Assembly (NCBI GenBank): GCA_016706405.1
Contig: JADJJT010000002.1
Location: 62,001-126,000, forward strand
Source of the DNA: Sphingobacteriales bacterium
GTDB taxonomy: Bacteria > Bacteroidota > Bacteroidia > Chitinophagales > UBA2359
Direction: 5' to 3'
DNA length: 64,000 nucleotides
The notes below the pieces were generated by a model. The model worked only from the letters and a program-made list of their open reading frames with translations, did not search any database and had not been told where the DNA came from. Each line of letters starts with the position of its first letter. Position 1 is the first letter of the stretch. The translations under genes and the position numbers were made by a program. Positions 40,087 to 48,467 of the stretch are shown piece after piece.

Positions 40087-41160
40087 ATGTTATTACGATC
40101 TGTTGTTTACCAGTTTATGAGTCGTTTACTTGTTTTGTGGATGCTGGTTTTTGGCCTGCCTATATTTTTTGTAGGGGCATGTGCTGATACCAATACCGAC
40201 CTGCTTGCCGAAAAATATATTGAAACGTATAAAGAGTTAGCCATAACCGAAATGGCACGAGCCCGTATTCCAGCCAGTATAAAACTTGCACAAGGATTAA
40301 TAGAGTCGGGTTTTGGCACCAGTGAGTTGGCTAAAAAAGCCAATAATCATTTTGGTATCAAATGCCACTCCGGATGGAACGGCCCTGCCTACTACCAAAC
40401 CGATGATGCCCCAAACGAGTGTTTTAGAAAATACGGAAACCCCTCTCAATCGTACGCAGATCATTCCGATTTTTTGCGCACCCGCGAACGCTATCAAAGC
40501 CTGTTTGCCCTTGATATTACCGATTATATTGGGTGGGCTAAGGGCTTAAAAGCAGCAGGTTATGCTACAAGTGCTACCTATGCCGAGCAACTGATTAATA
40601 TAATTGAAGTGCACCGCCTATATCGTTTTGATATTGCTACCGATGCCGAGCAGGCAAATAATAACGGCAATAGCAAAAAAGGGAAAACCAAAACTAAACC
40701 TTCAAAAACTAACACAAATGGCAGCAAATTTCCCGACCCGTTTACCTATAATGGGTTAACTACGGTAATACTTCCTTTTGATGCAACCCAACAAGAAGTT
40801 GCTACTGCTTATCGTTTTCCGGTTAATTTATTAGCGCGTTACAATTACTTTGACAATCGCACTATACCTGCCGGAACAAAAATTTATTTCGAATCCAAAC
40901 GCAATAAAGCCAAACGCGGGCTAAAATACCACCTTGTGAAATCGAGCGATGAAACCTTATTCGACATTTCGCAACAATATGGCGTAAAAGTTAATAAATT
41001 AGCGCAGCGAAACGGTATAACAACTGCTACGCCGCTAACTGCAGGCGAGCAAATTTACCTGCGGAAATGTCGCCCTAAAGGAAATGAAATAACCGACACC
41101 AAGCAAACACCTGGCAAAAAAACAAAAGTAAAGGCTAAAACAAAAATAAAAACTATTTAA
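40087..41160 (+). CDS. Exported glucosaminidase with LysM domains (peptidoglycan hydrolase)
   Basis: Cell-wall hydrolase. The N-terminal hydrophobic segment 'LLVLWMLVFGLPIFFVGAC' may be a lipoprotein signal (V-G-A-C) or a plain signal peptide. An alternative start is at 40117. Residues ~40-180 form a FlgJ/mannosyl-glycoprotein endo-beta-N-acetylglucosaminidase domain, with 'IPASIKLAQGLIESGFGTSEL' (catalytic Glu in the ES motif), 'NNHFGIKCHSGW' and 'YADHSDFLRTRERYQSLF'. A Lys/Thr/Asn-rich linker follows. Two LysM-like modules (~residues 225-275 and 280-335, 'YHLVKSSDETLFDISQQYGV') bind glycan. A Lys-rich tail ends the protein. A TATATTTG -7 box at 40065-40072 precedes it. The role is probably cell separation or envelope remodelling. 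Confidence 0.88.
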   Translation: MLLRSVVYQFMSRLLVLWMLVFGLPIFFVGACADTNTDLLAEKYIETYKELAITEMARARIPASIKLAQGLIESGFGTSELAKKANNHFGIKCHSGWNGPAYYQTDDAPNECFRKYGNPSQSYADHSDFLRTRERYQSLFALDITDYIGWAKGLKAAGYATSATYAEQLINIIEVHRLYRFDIATDAEQANNNGNSKKGKTKTKPSKTNTNGSKFPDPFTYNGLTTVILPFDATQQEVATAYRFPVNLLARYNYFDNRTIPAGTKIYFESKRNKAKRGLKYHLVKSSDETLFDISQQYGVKVNKLAQRNGITTATPLTAGEQIYLRKCRPKGNEITDTKQTPGKKTKVKAKTKIKTI

Positions 41161-41187
41161 GTTTATAAATTAACTCATTGTAGGTAG

Positions 41188-41195
41188 TATCTTTG
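41188..41195 (+). promoter_or_regulatory. -7 box of proline dehydrogenase gene
   Basis: TATCTTTG matches TAnnTTTG, 22 nt before the ATG at 41218. The -33 element is not clear. Confidence 0.4.
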
Positions 41196-41217
41196 TGGCC
41201 AAATATTTTGCAGTATT

Positions 41218-42432
41218 ATGACACCTAACACATCTGCTACAACCGAGCCCCACCCCCTGCCAAATTTTGAAGACACAAAAATTGCCTTTGCACACAAAAC
41301 CACAAATCAATTATCGTGGGCACTGCGCATGTTTAAACTTCTCAACCAAAATTGGTTAGTAAATGTAGGTAGTTATCTTGCGCAATGGGCAATAAACCTT
41401 AAACTGCCTATTGGTTGGGCCATAAAAAAAACTATTTATCCTTTGTTTTGCGGTGGCGAATCACTGCCCGAGATAATGCCATCCATGCAATTGTTAAGTC
41501 AGGCAAAAGTACACGTATTGCTTGATTACGGTGCAGAAGGCAAAGATACCGAAACCGATTTTGAAAAAACGCTACAACAAATAGTCGCTTCCTTAGATTT
41601 TGCGACACAACATACAACGGCGGTGCATGGGGTTAGCGCCAAGGTTACCGGATTTATACGTTTTGCACTGCTCGAAAAAATTGCCGCCAACACAGCACTA
41701 ACTCCGGATGAAGATGCCGAGTTGCAACGCGCCAAAAATCGTTTAGAGGTTATATGCAGCAAAGCCGCCGCTTGTAATATTCCTATCTTCTTCGATGCGG
41801 AAGAGTCTTGGATTCAAGATCCGTTAGACGACATGGTAAATGCTATGATGCAGCAATACAATAAAACCGAGGCTGTTGTATTTAATACCATCCAATTATA
41901 TCGGCACGACAGGTTGGCCTATTTAAAACAATGCCACCAGCACAGCTTAGCAAATGGCTACTTATTTGCAGTTAAATTAGTGCGCGGTGCTTATATGGAA
42001 AAAGAACGTTTACGGGCTGCACAACAGAACTACCCATCGCCTATTCAGCCCGACAAAGCCGCCACCGACAACGATTATGATGCTGCCTTAGCCTACTGCA
42101 TTGAAAACATAAAAAGTATTGCCGTTTGTAATGCCTCGCATAACGAGCAAAGCAGTTTGCATCTTTGTCAGTTGTTAAATGAAAATAAAATACAGCCTCA
42201 GCATAACCACGTATGGTTTTCGCAACTATACGGTATGGGCGATAATATTTCGTTTAATTTAGCCAAATCCGGATACAATGTGGCTAAATATTTACCCTAC
42301 GGTAAAGTAACCGAGGTAATTCCCTACTTAATACGCCGTGCCCGCGAAAACACCTCGGTAGCGGGGCAAATGGGCCGCGAATTACATTTTATTTCGAAAG
42401 AAATACACCGTAGAAAATCAGAAAAAGTATAG
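41218..42432 (+). CDS. Proline dehydrogenase (monofunctional PRODH)
   Basis: FAD-dependent oxidation of proline to pyrroline-5-carboxylate. The (beta/alpha)8 barrel is recognised from 'VSAKVTGFIRFALLEKIA', 'IPIFFDAEESWIQDPLDD' (D-A-E-E motif), 'FNTIQLYRHDRLAYLKQC', 'VKLVRGAYMEKERLRA' (R-G-A-Y motif), 'CNASHNEQSSLHL' and the C-terminal 'VIPYLIRRARENTSVAGQM' (Y-L-x-R-R-x-x-E-N substrate motif). At 404 aa it is a single-domain enzyme without the aldehyde dehydrogenase part of PutA. It has its own promoter and is followed by the minus-strand terminator of the convergent PUR gene. Confidence 0.94.
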   Translation: MTPNTSATTEPHPLPNFEDTKIAFAHKTTNQLSWALRMFKLLNQNWLVNVGSYLAQWAINLKLPIGWAIKKTIYPLFCGGESLPEIMPSMQLLSQAKVHVLLDYGAEGKDTETDFEKTLQQIVASLDFATQHTTAVHGVSAKVTGFIRFALLEKIAANTALTPDEDAELQRAKNRLEVICSKAAACNIPIFFDAEESWIQDPLDDMVNAMMQQYNKTEAVVFNTIQLYRHDRLAYLKQCHQHSLANGYLFAVKLVRGAYMEKERLRAAQQNYPSPIQPDKAATDNDYDAALAYCIENIKSIAVCNASHNEQSSLHLCQLLNENKIQPQHNHVWFSQLYGMGDNISFNLAKSGYNVAKYLPYGKVTEVIPYLIRRARENTSVAGQMGRELHFISKEIHRRKSEKV

Positions 42433-42467
42433 TTTAGATGGTCAATTGCTATTAGTTGAATTATAAA

Positions 42468-42511
42468 TAAAAAGCCACCTATAACAAAACACTGTTTTGT
42501 TTTAGGTGGCT
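42468..42511 (-). terminator. Terminator of the PUR-family gene
   Basis: The long inverted repeat AGCCACCTA...TAGGTGGCT is extended by ACAAAAC/GTTTTGT. On the minus strand TTTTTATTTA follows. It lies ~40 nt after the stop at 42550 and may also stop the convergent plus-strand gene. Confidence 0.7.
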
Positions 42512-42549
42512 AATAAAATTATAATTAGGCTAATTTTTGGAATGAAAAA

Positions 42550-43440
42550 TTAATCCCATTTTTCATCATCCGGGATATTGCTGTTGCTGCGATGTTTTTT
42601 GTCGTCCTCATCGTCATCGTCGTCATCATCGTCGTCATCCTCATCGTGGTTGCTTTGTGCGTTGGCGGCATACTCATCATTATCGTCGTCGTCGTCATCA
42701 TCATCATCTCCCTCTTCATATTTGTCTTCTTTATCATCATCATCGTGGTCGTCATGTTCGTTTTGCTCACGGCGGTTGTTGTAGTATTCTTCTTCTTGGC
42801 GGTCAAACTCCTCAAAATCGTATTCGGGCATTAATTCAGTGCGTAGGTGATCAATAGTTTCTTGCAGGGTATTTAAAAATTTCAAAAAATCTTCTTTGTA
42901 CACGTGTAATTTATGGCGTTCGTAGCCCATGCCATCAAAGCGTTTTTTGCTTTCGGTTACGGTAAGGTAATAATCGCCAACGCGGGTGCTATGAATATCA
43001 AAAAAATAAGTACGGCGGTTGCCGGCTCGCACCCTGCGCGACCAAACGTTGGTTTCTTTAGGGGACTCGCGGCGTTGGTAATCGCTATTTTCGTCACGGT
43101 AATTAGGTCGGTAGTCGTTGTTGCTGCGTTCACGTTCACGGTAGTTAGGTCGGTAGTCGCTGTTGCTGCGTTCGCGGTAGTTAGATCGATTCTCACTGTT
43201 GCGTTCACGGTTTTGGTAATAGTCGCTGCCACGTTCACGGTTTTGGTAGCCTTCGCCCCGCTCGCGGTAATTAGGGCGTTCGCTGTAATCTTTGTTTCGG
43301 TTGCTGTCGCGGTTAAAGTCTCTTTGGCGGTAATCGCGGTTGTTGTCTCTGTTGTTATCGCCGCGGTTGTTGTCACGGTCGCGGTAATCGCGGTAATTGT
43401 TGTCGCGGTAATTTTTGTTAAATCGGTTTCCCTTGTCCAC
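42550..43440 (-). CDS. PUR-family (DUF3276) nucleic-acid-binding protein with disordered Arg/Asn/Tyr-rich head and poly-Asp tail
   Basis: 296 aa, GTG start at 43440. Residues ~1-130 are low-complexity, built from 'NYRDR', 'YRERGEGYQNRERG' and 'SDYRPNYRERERS' units. The central ~75 residues (WSRRVRAGNRRTYFFDIHST ... YYLTVTESKKRF ... HKLHVYKEDFLKFLNTLQE) match the PUR repeat of DUF3276, a single-stranded DNA/RNA-binding fold. The last ~80 residues are acidic, with runs of 8-12 Asp and a 'HDDHDDDD' stretch. The combination of basic aromatic head and acidic tail is unusually long, since ordinary DUF3276 proteins are mostly just the PUR core. I infer RNA binding or condensate-like behaviour. Confidence 0.8.
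   Translation of the reverse strand: MDKGNRFNKNYRDNNYRDYRDRDNNRGDNNRDNNRDYRQRDFNRDSNRNKDYSERPNYRERGEGYQNRERGSDYYQNRERNSENRSNYRERSNSDYRPNYRERERSNNDYRPNYRDENSDYQRRESPKETNVWSRRVRAGNRRTYFFDIHSTRVGDYYLTVTESKKRFDGMGYERHKLHVYKEDFLKFLNTLQETIDHLRTELMPEYDFEEFDRQEEEYYNNRREQNEHDDHDDDDKEDKYEEGDDDDDDDDDNDEYAANAQSNHDEDDDDDDDDDDEDDKKHRSNSNIPDDEKWD
42597..42723 (-). repeat. GAT/GAC triplet-repeat tract encoding poly-Asp
   Basis: Imperfect runs of GAT/GAC codons (cgtcatcatc... on the plus strand) encode two Asp-rich blocks. Synonymous mixing of GAT and GAC suggests selection on protein charge rather than a pure microsatellite. Confidence 0.75.
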
Positions 43441-43775
43441 GCTAATAATGTTTAAATAATAAATGAATAAAGTAAAAAATGCGCATACAAATTAAAGCAA
43501 AGTAAAACCTCGCAAAAAAGTGTTATTAAAAAATAAAAAATCTAAAAAATCTAAATCTAAAATAAAAACAGAAGAATAATACAATGACAATAAATAATCT
43601 TAATTACAATTCAGTTAAATTTTTGTTGACCAGTAGGCACAAAATCCGGATGATGCGCTAAGAAAAAAAATTAAGATTATAAAAAAAAAAGACTACTAAA
43701 AAGGCACATTAATAGCATTCAACCACGTAAAGTCGAGCAAAGTTATACACAATTTATTTAGGTAGTGCTTTTTTC
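43441..43775. other. Intergenic region between the PUR and ABC exporter genes
   Basis: About 335 bp of very A-rich sequence (repeated 'aaaaatctaaaaaatctaaatct'). One TCCGGA site lies near 43646. No ORF or RNA gene seen, and no clear terminator for the ABC gene. Confidence 0.45.
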
Positions 43776-45560
43776 TCAAGTTTTTTTCTTGTCTTCTTGC
43801 TGTTTTTGATAAATATTGAAGTAATGCCCTTTTTTATCGAGTAGGGTTTGGTGGGTGCCTTGTTCTATAATTTGCCCATCATGAAGCACCAAAATTTGGT
43901 CAAAATTCATTAACGAAAAAATCCGGTGGGTAATAACAATGGCTGTTTTTGGTTTGAGGTAGGTGTTTAAGTAAGTTAATATTTGTTCTTCTGTGTTGGC
44001 ATCAACTGCCGAAAGGCAATCGTCTAATACAATTATTTCCGGATTTTTTATCAACGCCCTTGCCAAAGCTATGCGCTGCTTTTGCCCCCCCGACAAGGTA
44101 ACGCCGCGCTCGCCAACAATAGTTTGCATACCATTGGGTAGTTGTAAAATGTCGTTTAAAACGGCTGCATTTTGGGCTGCATTTCTAATGTTTTCTTCGC
44201 TGGCGTTTTCCATCCCAAAGGCTATATTGTTAGACACTGTGTCTGAAAATAAAAATACTTCTTGAGGCGCGTAACCTATTTGTTGGCGCAATTGGGTTAG
44301 GTTTAGTTGTGCTATAGGTAGGTCATCAAAGCTAATTTCTCCGGAGCTTACATCGTATTTGCGCACTAAAAGTTCGGCAATAGTGCTTTTTCCGCAACCA
44401 GTGCGGCCTACAATAGCCATTTTTTGTCCAGGCTGCAAACTAAATGACACCTGTTTAAGTGCTGTAATGCCTGTCTCCGGATAGGTAAAACTAATATTAT
44501 CAAATGTTAATTTTCCTTTTAAATTTATATTGTTGTTGTTGGGCGAGGTAATTTCGGGCTTGGTTTGTAAAAACTCGTTGATGCGTTTTTGACTGGCGGC
44601 TGCCTGTTGTACCATCGAAGCCACCCAACCCACCGAAGTTATAGGCCAGGTGAGCATATTCACATAAATTACAAATTCGGCTACATTTCCGGCGGTAATT
44701 TTTCCGGCAATTACCATGTTTCCGCCTATATAAATGGTGAGTAACGAGCTAAATCCTATTAAAAATAACATTAGCGGAAAAAAAAATGCCTGTACCCGTG
44801 CTAACCGCAATGTCCGTTGTTTATACTGGTCGCTTTGGTTGGCAAATTCGTTGTTAGTTGGTTGTTCCTGATTATAGGCTTTTATAACCCTAATGCCCGA
44901 GAACGACTCTTGTGCAATATTAGTTAATACCGACATTTGCCGCTGGATGGCCTCGCTGCGCCGGTTAATTATGCGGTTAATATAGTAAATACTGCCCGAC
45001 AGGAATGGAAGCGGTAACAACACATATAAAGTTAATTCGGGGCTAACTGACCACATACTGGTAACCAACACCAGCATTAATGCTATTACATCTAAGGCGT
45101 ACATGATGGCAGGGCCTAAGCATTGCCGCACATTCGATACGTCTTGGGTGCTGCGCGCCATCATGTCGCCGGTGCGGTTTTTTTTGTAAAATGCAGTACT
45201 TAGCTGCTGATAATGGGCATAAATGTCGTTGCGAAGGTCGTTTTCAATTATGCGCGAGGTTACAATAATAGTTTGCCGCATTAAAAACATAAATGCGCCT
45301 TTTATTAAAGCGATGACAAATATAATAAGACCAAAAAATAAAATAGCTTGGGCAAACTGGCTGTAAAACTTACTTTGCAGGCTAAACCCCGATAATTGTT
45401 TGTAGTACGTTATATTGTCGCCTACCAAATCAAAGGCATGGCGCACAATACGGGCAGGTAATGCTTCAAAAAGTTTTGAGCAAACTACAAACACCATACC
45501 TAATAACATACGCCATTTGTAACGTATAAAATATCGATTGAGGTAGGCAAGGTGTTTCAT
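43776..45560 (-). CDS. ABC exporter, fused permease-ATPase (MsbA-like)
   Basis: 594 aa half-transporter. The N-terminal transmembrane domain has about six helices (e.g. ILFFGLIIFVIALIKGAFMF), with 'QQLSTAFYKKNRTGDMMARS' as the usual coupling region before TM3. The nucleotide-binding domain has Walker A GRTGCGKST, Q-loop APQEVFLFSDT, signature LSGGQKQRIALARAL, Walker B IIVLDDCLSAVD and H-loop VITHRIF. The substrate cannot be deduced; lipid A/phospholipid or drug export are the usual roles. The first acidic residue after Walker B is Asp rather than Glu (DDCLSAVD). The promoter is at 45597-45625. Confidence 0.92.
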   Translation of the reverse strand: MKHLAYLNRYFIRYKWRMLLGMVFVVCSKLFEALPARIVRHAFDLVGDNITYYKQLSGFSLQSKFYSQFAQAILFFGLIIFVIALIKGAFMFLMRQTIIVTSRIIENDLRNDIYAHYQQLSTAFYKKNRTGDMMARSTQDVSNVRQCLGPAIMYALDVIALMLVLVTSMWSVSPELTLYVLLPLPFLSGSIYYINRIINRRSEAIQRQMSVLTNIAQESFSGIRVIKAYNQEQPTNNEFANQSDQYKQRTLRLARVQAFFFPLMLFLIGFSSLLTIYIGGNMVIAGKITAGNVAEFVIYVNMLTWPITSVGWVASMVQQAAASQKRINEFLQTKPEITSPNNNNINLKGKLTFDNISFTYPETGITALKQVSFSLQPGQKMAIVGRTGCGKSTIAELLVRKYDVSSGEISFDDLPIAQLNLTQLRQQIGYAPQEVFLFSDTVSNNIAFGMENASEENIRNAAQNAAVLNDILQLPNGMQTIVGERGVTLSGGQKQRIALARALIKNPEIIVLDDCLSAVDANTEEQILTYLNTYLKPKTAIVITHRIFSLMNFDQILVLHDGQIIEQGTHQTLLDKKGHYFNIYQKQQEDKKKT

Positions 45561-45596
45561 CGTTTGGCCTCTTTTAAGTAAAGTAAATTAGGGGGG

Positions 45597-45625
45597 CAAA
45601 GATACAACCCTATTAATTAAAACAA
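45597..45625 (-). promoter_or_regulatory. Promoter of the ABC exporter gene
   Basis: TTG (45623-45625), 18-nt spacer and TATCTTTG (45597-45604) on the minus strand, ~37 nt upstream of the ATG. The -33 TTG is part of the T-tract of the upstream terminator. Confidence 0.55.
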
Positions 45626-45660
45626 AAAAGGCATTAGCTTAACCAATGCCTTTTTTGTTT
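45622..45660 (-). terminator. Rho-independent terminator of the choice-of-anchor V gene
   Basis: AAAAAAGGCATT...AATGCCTTTTTT is a symmetrical hairpin with T-tracts on both strands, ~140 nt after the stop of the minus-strand gene at 45798. Confidence 0.75.
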
Positions 45661-45797
45661 AATCAAACACTTCGAACAAGAACAAAACAATTTATATCAA
45701 TACTTATTCAAAATAGCCTCAAGTATCATACAAAATACTATGTGTTATGGGTTAAATATAAGAGTGTTCGGTTTTTTTTGTTTGAAGAACAACTAAA

Positions 45798-46640
45798 CTA
45801 ATGTATAACGATACGTTGGGCAGTAGTTTTCCCTTCGTTATTTAGCACCACTAAATAAAATCCGGATGGTAAGGCAGAAAGGTCGGCATTATATTGATGC
45901 TCGCCCGGCGCTAAAATTTTGTTGTCAAGCAATATACTTACGGGCTGCCCTTGTAAATTATAAACCGCTAAATGGCTGTTGACCATGCTGTTAGTTCCAA
46001 TATTAGCTGTCAGGTTTTTGGTAAGCGGATTAAAATTTGCCGAAAACATGGTAACGGCATTATGGGCGGGGTTTAGGTCAATACCATCAATAAGTTCGGT
46101 TAAAGTAGCTTTGGTGGTATAAACTAAGTCGCCCGAGTTTGCCCCGTTATTATTAGCGGCTATACCAGCAGCATAAAAAGTAATATCGCCAGTACCTACA
46201 GTTTCAGGGGCTACCCAATCAAAAGAATAGCTATTAGTAGTTTTTGCAGGGTTGTGGAAAGCGTATTGTTTGCCCGATCCAGCTTTGGCTACGCCAACTT
46301 TTTCGGCGCTGTTGGCAACAAAAGTACCCACGCTTTTATTACTTTTATCGAAGGCAAGAATTTCAAAACCAAATTTAGCTTTGGTGGCATCTGTAACGGT
46401 AACCGTTAATTTGCTGGTTTTTGTGGCCGAATAATTGGTAGCTCCATTAAAGCTGATTTCAATTTTACCCGATCCTGTATTGGGTGCACCGCCATGGCAA
46501 TCATTGCAAGCTTTTGTTTCACTTGGGGCACCGGTTTTGCCCAATGGTGGTTTGGCCGAGTTGGTAAAAGCGCTGTTAAATGTAAGTGCCTCTGTAATTA
46601 AAAAGGCAAGAAGTGTTAGGACTGTAATTTTTTTAAGCAT
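45798..46640 (-). CDS. Choice-of-anchor V-type surface protein with a single CxxCH motif and T9SS type A sorting domain
   Basis: 280 aa. A signal peptide (ITVLTLLAFLITEALTFNSA) is followed by 'GKTGAPSETKACNDCHGG', a C-x2-C-H heme-like motif at the start of a reeler/choice-of-anchor V type beta-sandwich (about residues 50-190). The last ~80 residues are a type A T9SS sorting domain (ANFNPLTKNLTANIG ... LPSGFYLVVLNNEGKTTAQRIVIH). This architecture is widespread in Bacteroidota. The motif could covalently bind one heme c at the surface, but heme attachment is not proven by sequence. Confidence 0.82.
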   Translation of the reverse strand: MLKKITVLTLLAFLITEALTFNSAFTNSAKPPLGKTGAPSETKACNDCHGGAPNTGSGKIEISFNGATNYSATKTSKLTVTVTDATKAKFGFEILAFDKSNKSVGTFVANSAEKVGVAKAGSGKQYAFHNPAKTTNSYSFDWVAPETVGTGDITFYAAGIAANNNGANSGDLVYTTKATLTELIDGIDLNPAHNAVTMFSANFNPLTKNLTANIGTNSMVNSHLAVYNLQGQPVSILLDNKILAPGEHQYNADLSALPSGFYLVVLNNEGKTTAQRIVIH

Positions 46641-46941
46641 TATGGTTTTTGTAAATTAAAGCGAAAATTTTTATAAGAAGGGTAAACAGATAATAAATAA
46701 AATTGTTTGCGAAATTACCAGAAAAATAAAACAAAATACTACTGCGATACGCTATTATAATGATTTTTGTCAGAAATTAGACTTGAAAATTGCCCCAACT
46801 CGCATAAAGCTGCCCTAAAATTATTTCCGGATAGCTAAAAAACAGGAAAATCCGGAAGGAATGATTGATTATAGTTTGCAAACAAAAGTAAGCCGCTTTT
46901 TTTCACACTTGACAATATATATTTTGCCGTAACTTTGTAAC
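46641..46941. other. Intergenic region with purM promoter
   Basis: About 300 bp between divergent genes. Two TCCGGA sites lie near 46826 and 46850. The purM promoter is at the right end. Nothing else recognised. Confidence 0.45.
46909..46937 (+). promoter_or_regulatory. purM promoter, start codon 4 nt after the -7 box
   Basis: TTG (46909-46911), 18-nt spacer and TAACTTTG (46930-46937), with the ATG at 46942. This is the best two-element match in the window and predicts a leaderless or near-leaderless mRNA. Confidence 0.6.
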
Positions 46942-48069
46942 ATGGATAACAAATTACCAGTAACTACAACCGCATCTTCTTTAGGTGTTGACCACGACTT
47001 GGGTAATACCTGCTCGAAAAATGCTTATGCGTGGGCAAAAAAAACATTTGCCAACCGCCATAACTTAGCCGGCGAACCCGTACTTAAAACCGATGGCGGC
47101 TTTGCCAACCTTTTGCAGTTTAACGGCCAAAAAATAGGTATCACCAGCGATGGGATAGGCACAAAAGTTGAGTTGGCCGAGCGCACCGGTATTTACCACA
47201 CCTTGGGCTTCGATTTGGTAGCTATGGTAGCCGATGATTTAGCCGCAGCAGGTTTGGTTCCTACCAATTTATCAAATATTTTAGATGTTGACCGCTTAAA
47301 CTATAATATAGTAGATGCCCTAATGCAAGGCCTGCACGATGCCGCCAATTTTTGCCAAATTGCAGTAACCGGCGGCGAAATTGCCGAACTTGGCAACCGT
47401 ATTGGCGGCTGGGGCAACAATATGCACTTTAATTGGTGTAGCACTGCTATTGGAATTTTACATCCGGCATTGTTGGCACCCTTAGATGGTAGCGAAATAA
47501 CCTCGGGGCAAGCTGTGATAACCTTGTATAGCCCCGGCTTCCGAAGTAATGGGTTTTCGGCAGCGCGGCGCATTTTGGCACAAAATTACGGCTCGGACGA
47601 TTGGCACCAAGCCCAATTTTTACCCGAACAAAAAACCTGGGGCGAGGTACTGCTTACGCCTTGTACTATTTATACGCCCTTAGTAACCCAACTGTTAAAC
47701 GATGGCGTAGCTTTAAGCGGAGTAGCACATATTACCGGCGGCGGCATAGCCGAAAACTTAGCACGGCTGCTGCGCCTAAATCAGTTGGGCGCAACCCTGC
47801 CAACCCTTTTTAATCCGCACCAAGCCATGCAACAATTAGTGCAATGGTCAAAAATGCCCCCTGCCGAAGCTTACCGTACCTGGAACATGGCGAACGGCCT
47901 TTTGCTGATTAGCCCCACCAACCAGGTTAACAGCATTTTGCAACAAGCACAAAACATGGGCTACAAAGCACAATTGGCAGGCGAAGTTTTACCCAACACG
48001 ACCCAAATAACGATGGCAACGCCTTATGGCCAACTAACACACGACTATGCAAAAGTGATTGGGAAATAA
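46942..48069 (+). CDS. purM: Phosphoribosylformylglycinamidine cyclo-ligase (AIR synthase)
   Basis: Fifth step of purine synthesis: ATP-dependent cyclisation of FGAM to AIR. Recognised from 'GITSDGIGTKVELAERTG' (P-loop-like ATP-site segment of the PurM fold), 'DLVAMVADDLAAAGLVPTNL', 'ITGGEIAELGNRIGG'-type (here VTGGEIAELGNRI) and 'VAHITGGGIAENLARLL'. At 375 aa it is slightly longer than E. coli PurM (345 aa), as is common in the Bacteroidota form. It is a single-gene unit with promoter at 46909-46937 and terminator at 48086-48121. No other pur genes are in the window. Confidence 0.93.
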   Translation: MDNKLPVTTTASSLGVDHDLGNTCSKNAYAWAKKTFANRHNLAGEPVLKTDGGFANLLQFNGQKIGITSDGIGTKVELAERTGIYHTLGFDLVAMVADDLAAAGLVPTNLSNILDVDRLNYNIVDALMQGLHDAANFCQIAVTGGEIAELGNRIGGWGNNMHFNWCSTAIGILHPALLAPLDGSEITSGQAVITLYSPGFRSNGFSAARRILAQNYGSDDWHQAQFLPEQKTWGEVLLTPCTIYTPLVTQLLNDGVALSGVAHITGGGIAENLARLLRLNQLGATLPTLFNPHQAMQQLVQWSKMPPAEAYRTWNMANGLLLISPTNQVNSILQQAQNMGYKAQLAGEVLPNTTQITMATPYGQLTHDYAKVIGK

Positions 48070-48085
48070 AGAAAAACAATCAAAT

Positions 48086-48121
48086 AACCAAGAAATGGGT
48101 GAGTTTGTTTCTTGGTTTTTA
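48086..48121 (+). terminator. Rho-independent terminator of purM
   Basis: ACCAAGAAA...TTTCTTGGT stem with a 12-nt loop, followed by TTTTTA, 18 nt after the purM stop. Confidence 0.8.
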
Positions 48122-48467
48122 GGTGTAACAGAATTGAGTTTTTTTCTTAGATTTGTAATTGTTTTGTCATAAAATTATTTTTTTTAAAAAATTATCCGGA
48201 TAGAAATGGGCGAAAATCCTTTGCAGGTGGGCATTCTACACGCTTTAACAATTCTTTAACCTCTGAAGATTTTATCCGGACGTAATTTAAGGCACGAGTT
48301 TTGCACTTCATTTAGTCAAGCAATACAAATTTTATCCTATCGAGAAAAAACGGTACAAAGCAATAATACGTTTATAAAGTATTTAATATTATATTGTTGT
48401 GTTTATTTATAACGCAATTATTGCCTACACTAATTTACTTATCCGTTATTTAAAAAGCCTACTTACC
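48122..48467. other. Intergenic region upstream of the 48468 gene
   Basis: About 345 bp, AT-rich, with two TCCGGA sites (near 48196 and 48276). The frame of the following gene is open from 48399, but the signal-peptide start at 48468 is preferred. No other feature seen. Confidence 0.45.

Noticed and set aside
42578..43455. Plus-strand ORFs opposite the PUR gene (poly-Ser, Val/Ala-rich)
   Set aside because: Products of the antisense of GAT/GAC and CGN/AAC repeats; the minus frame contains the recognised PUR domain.
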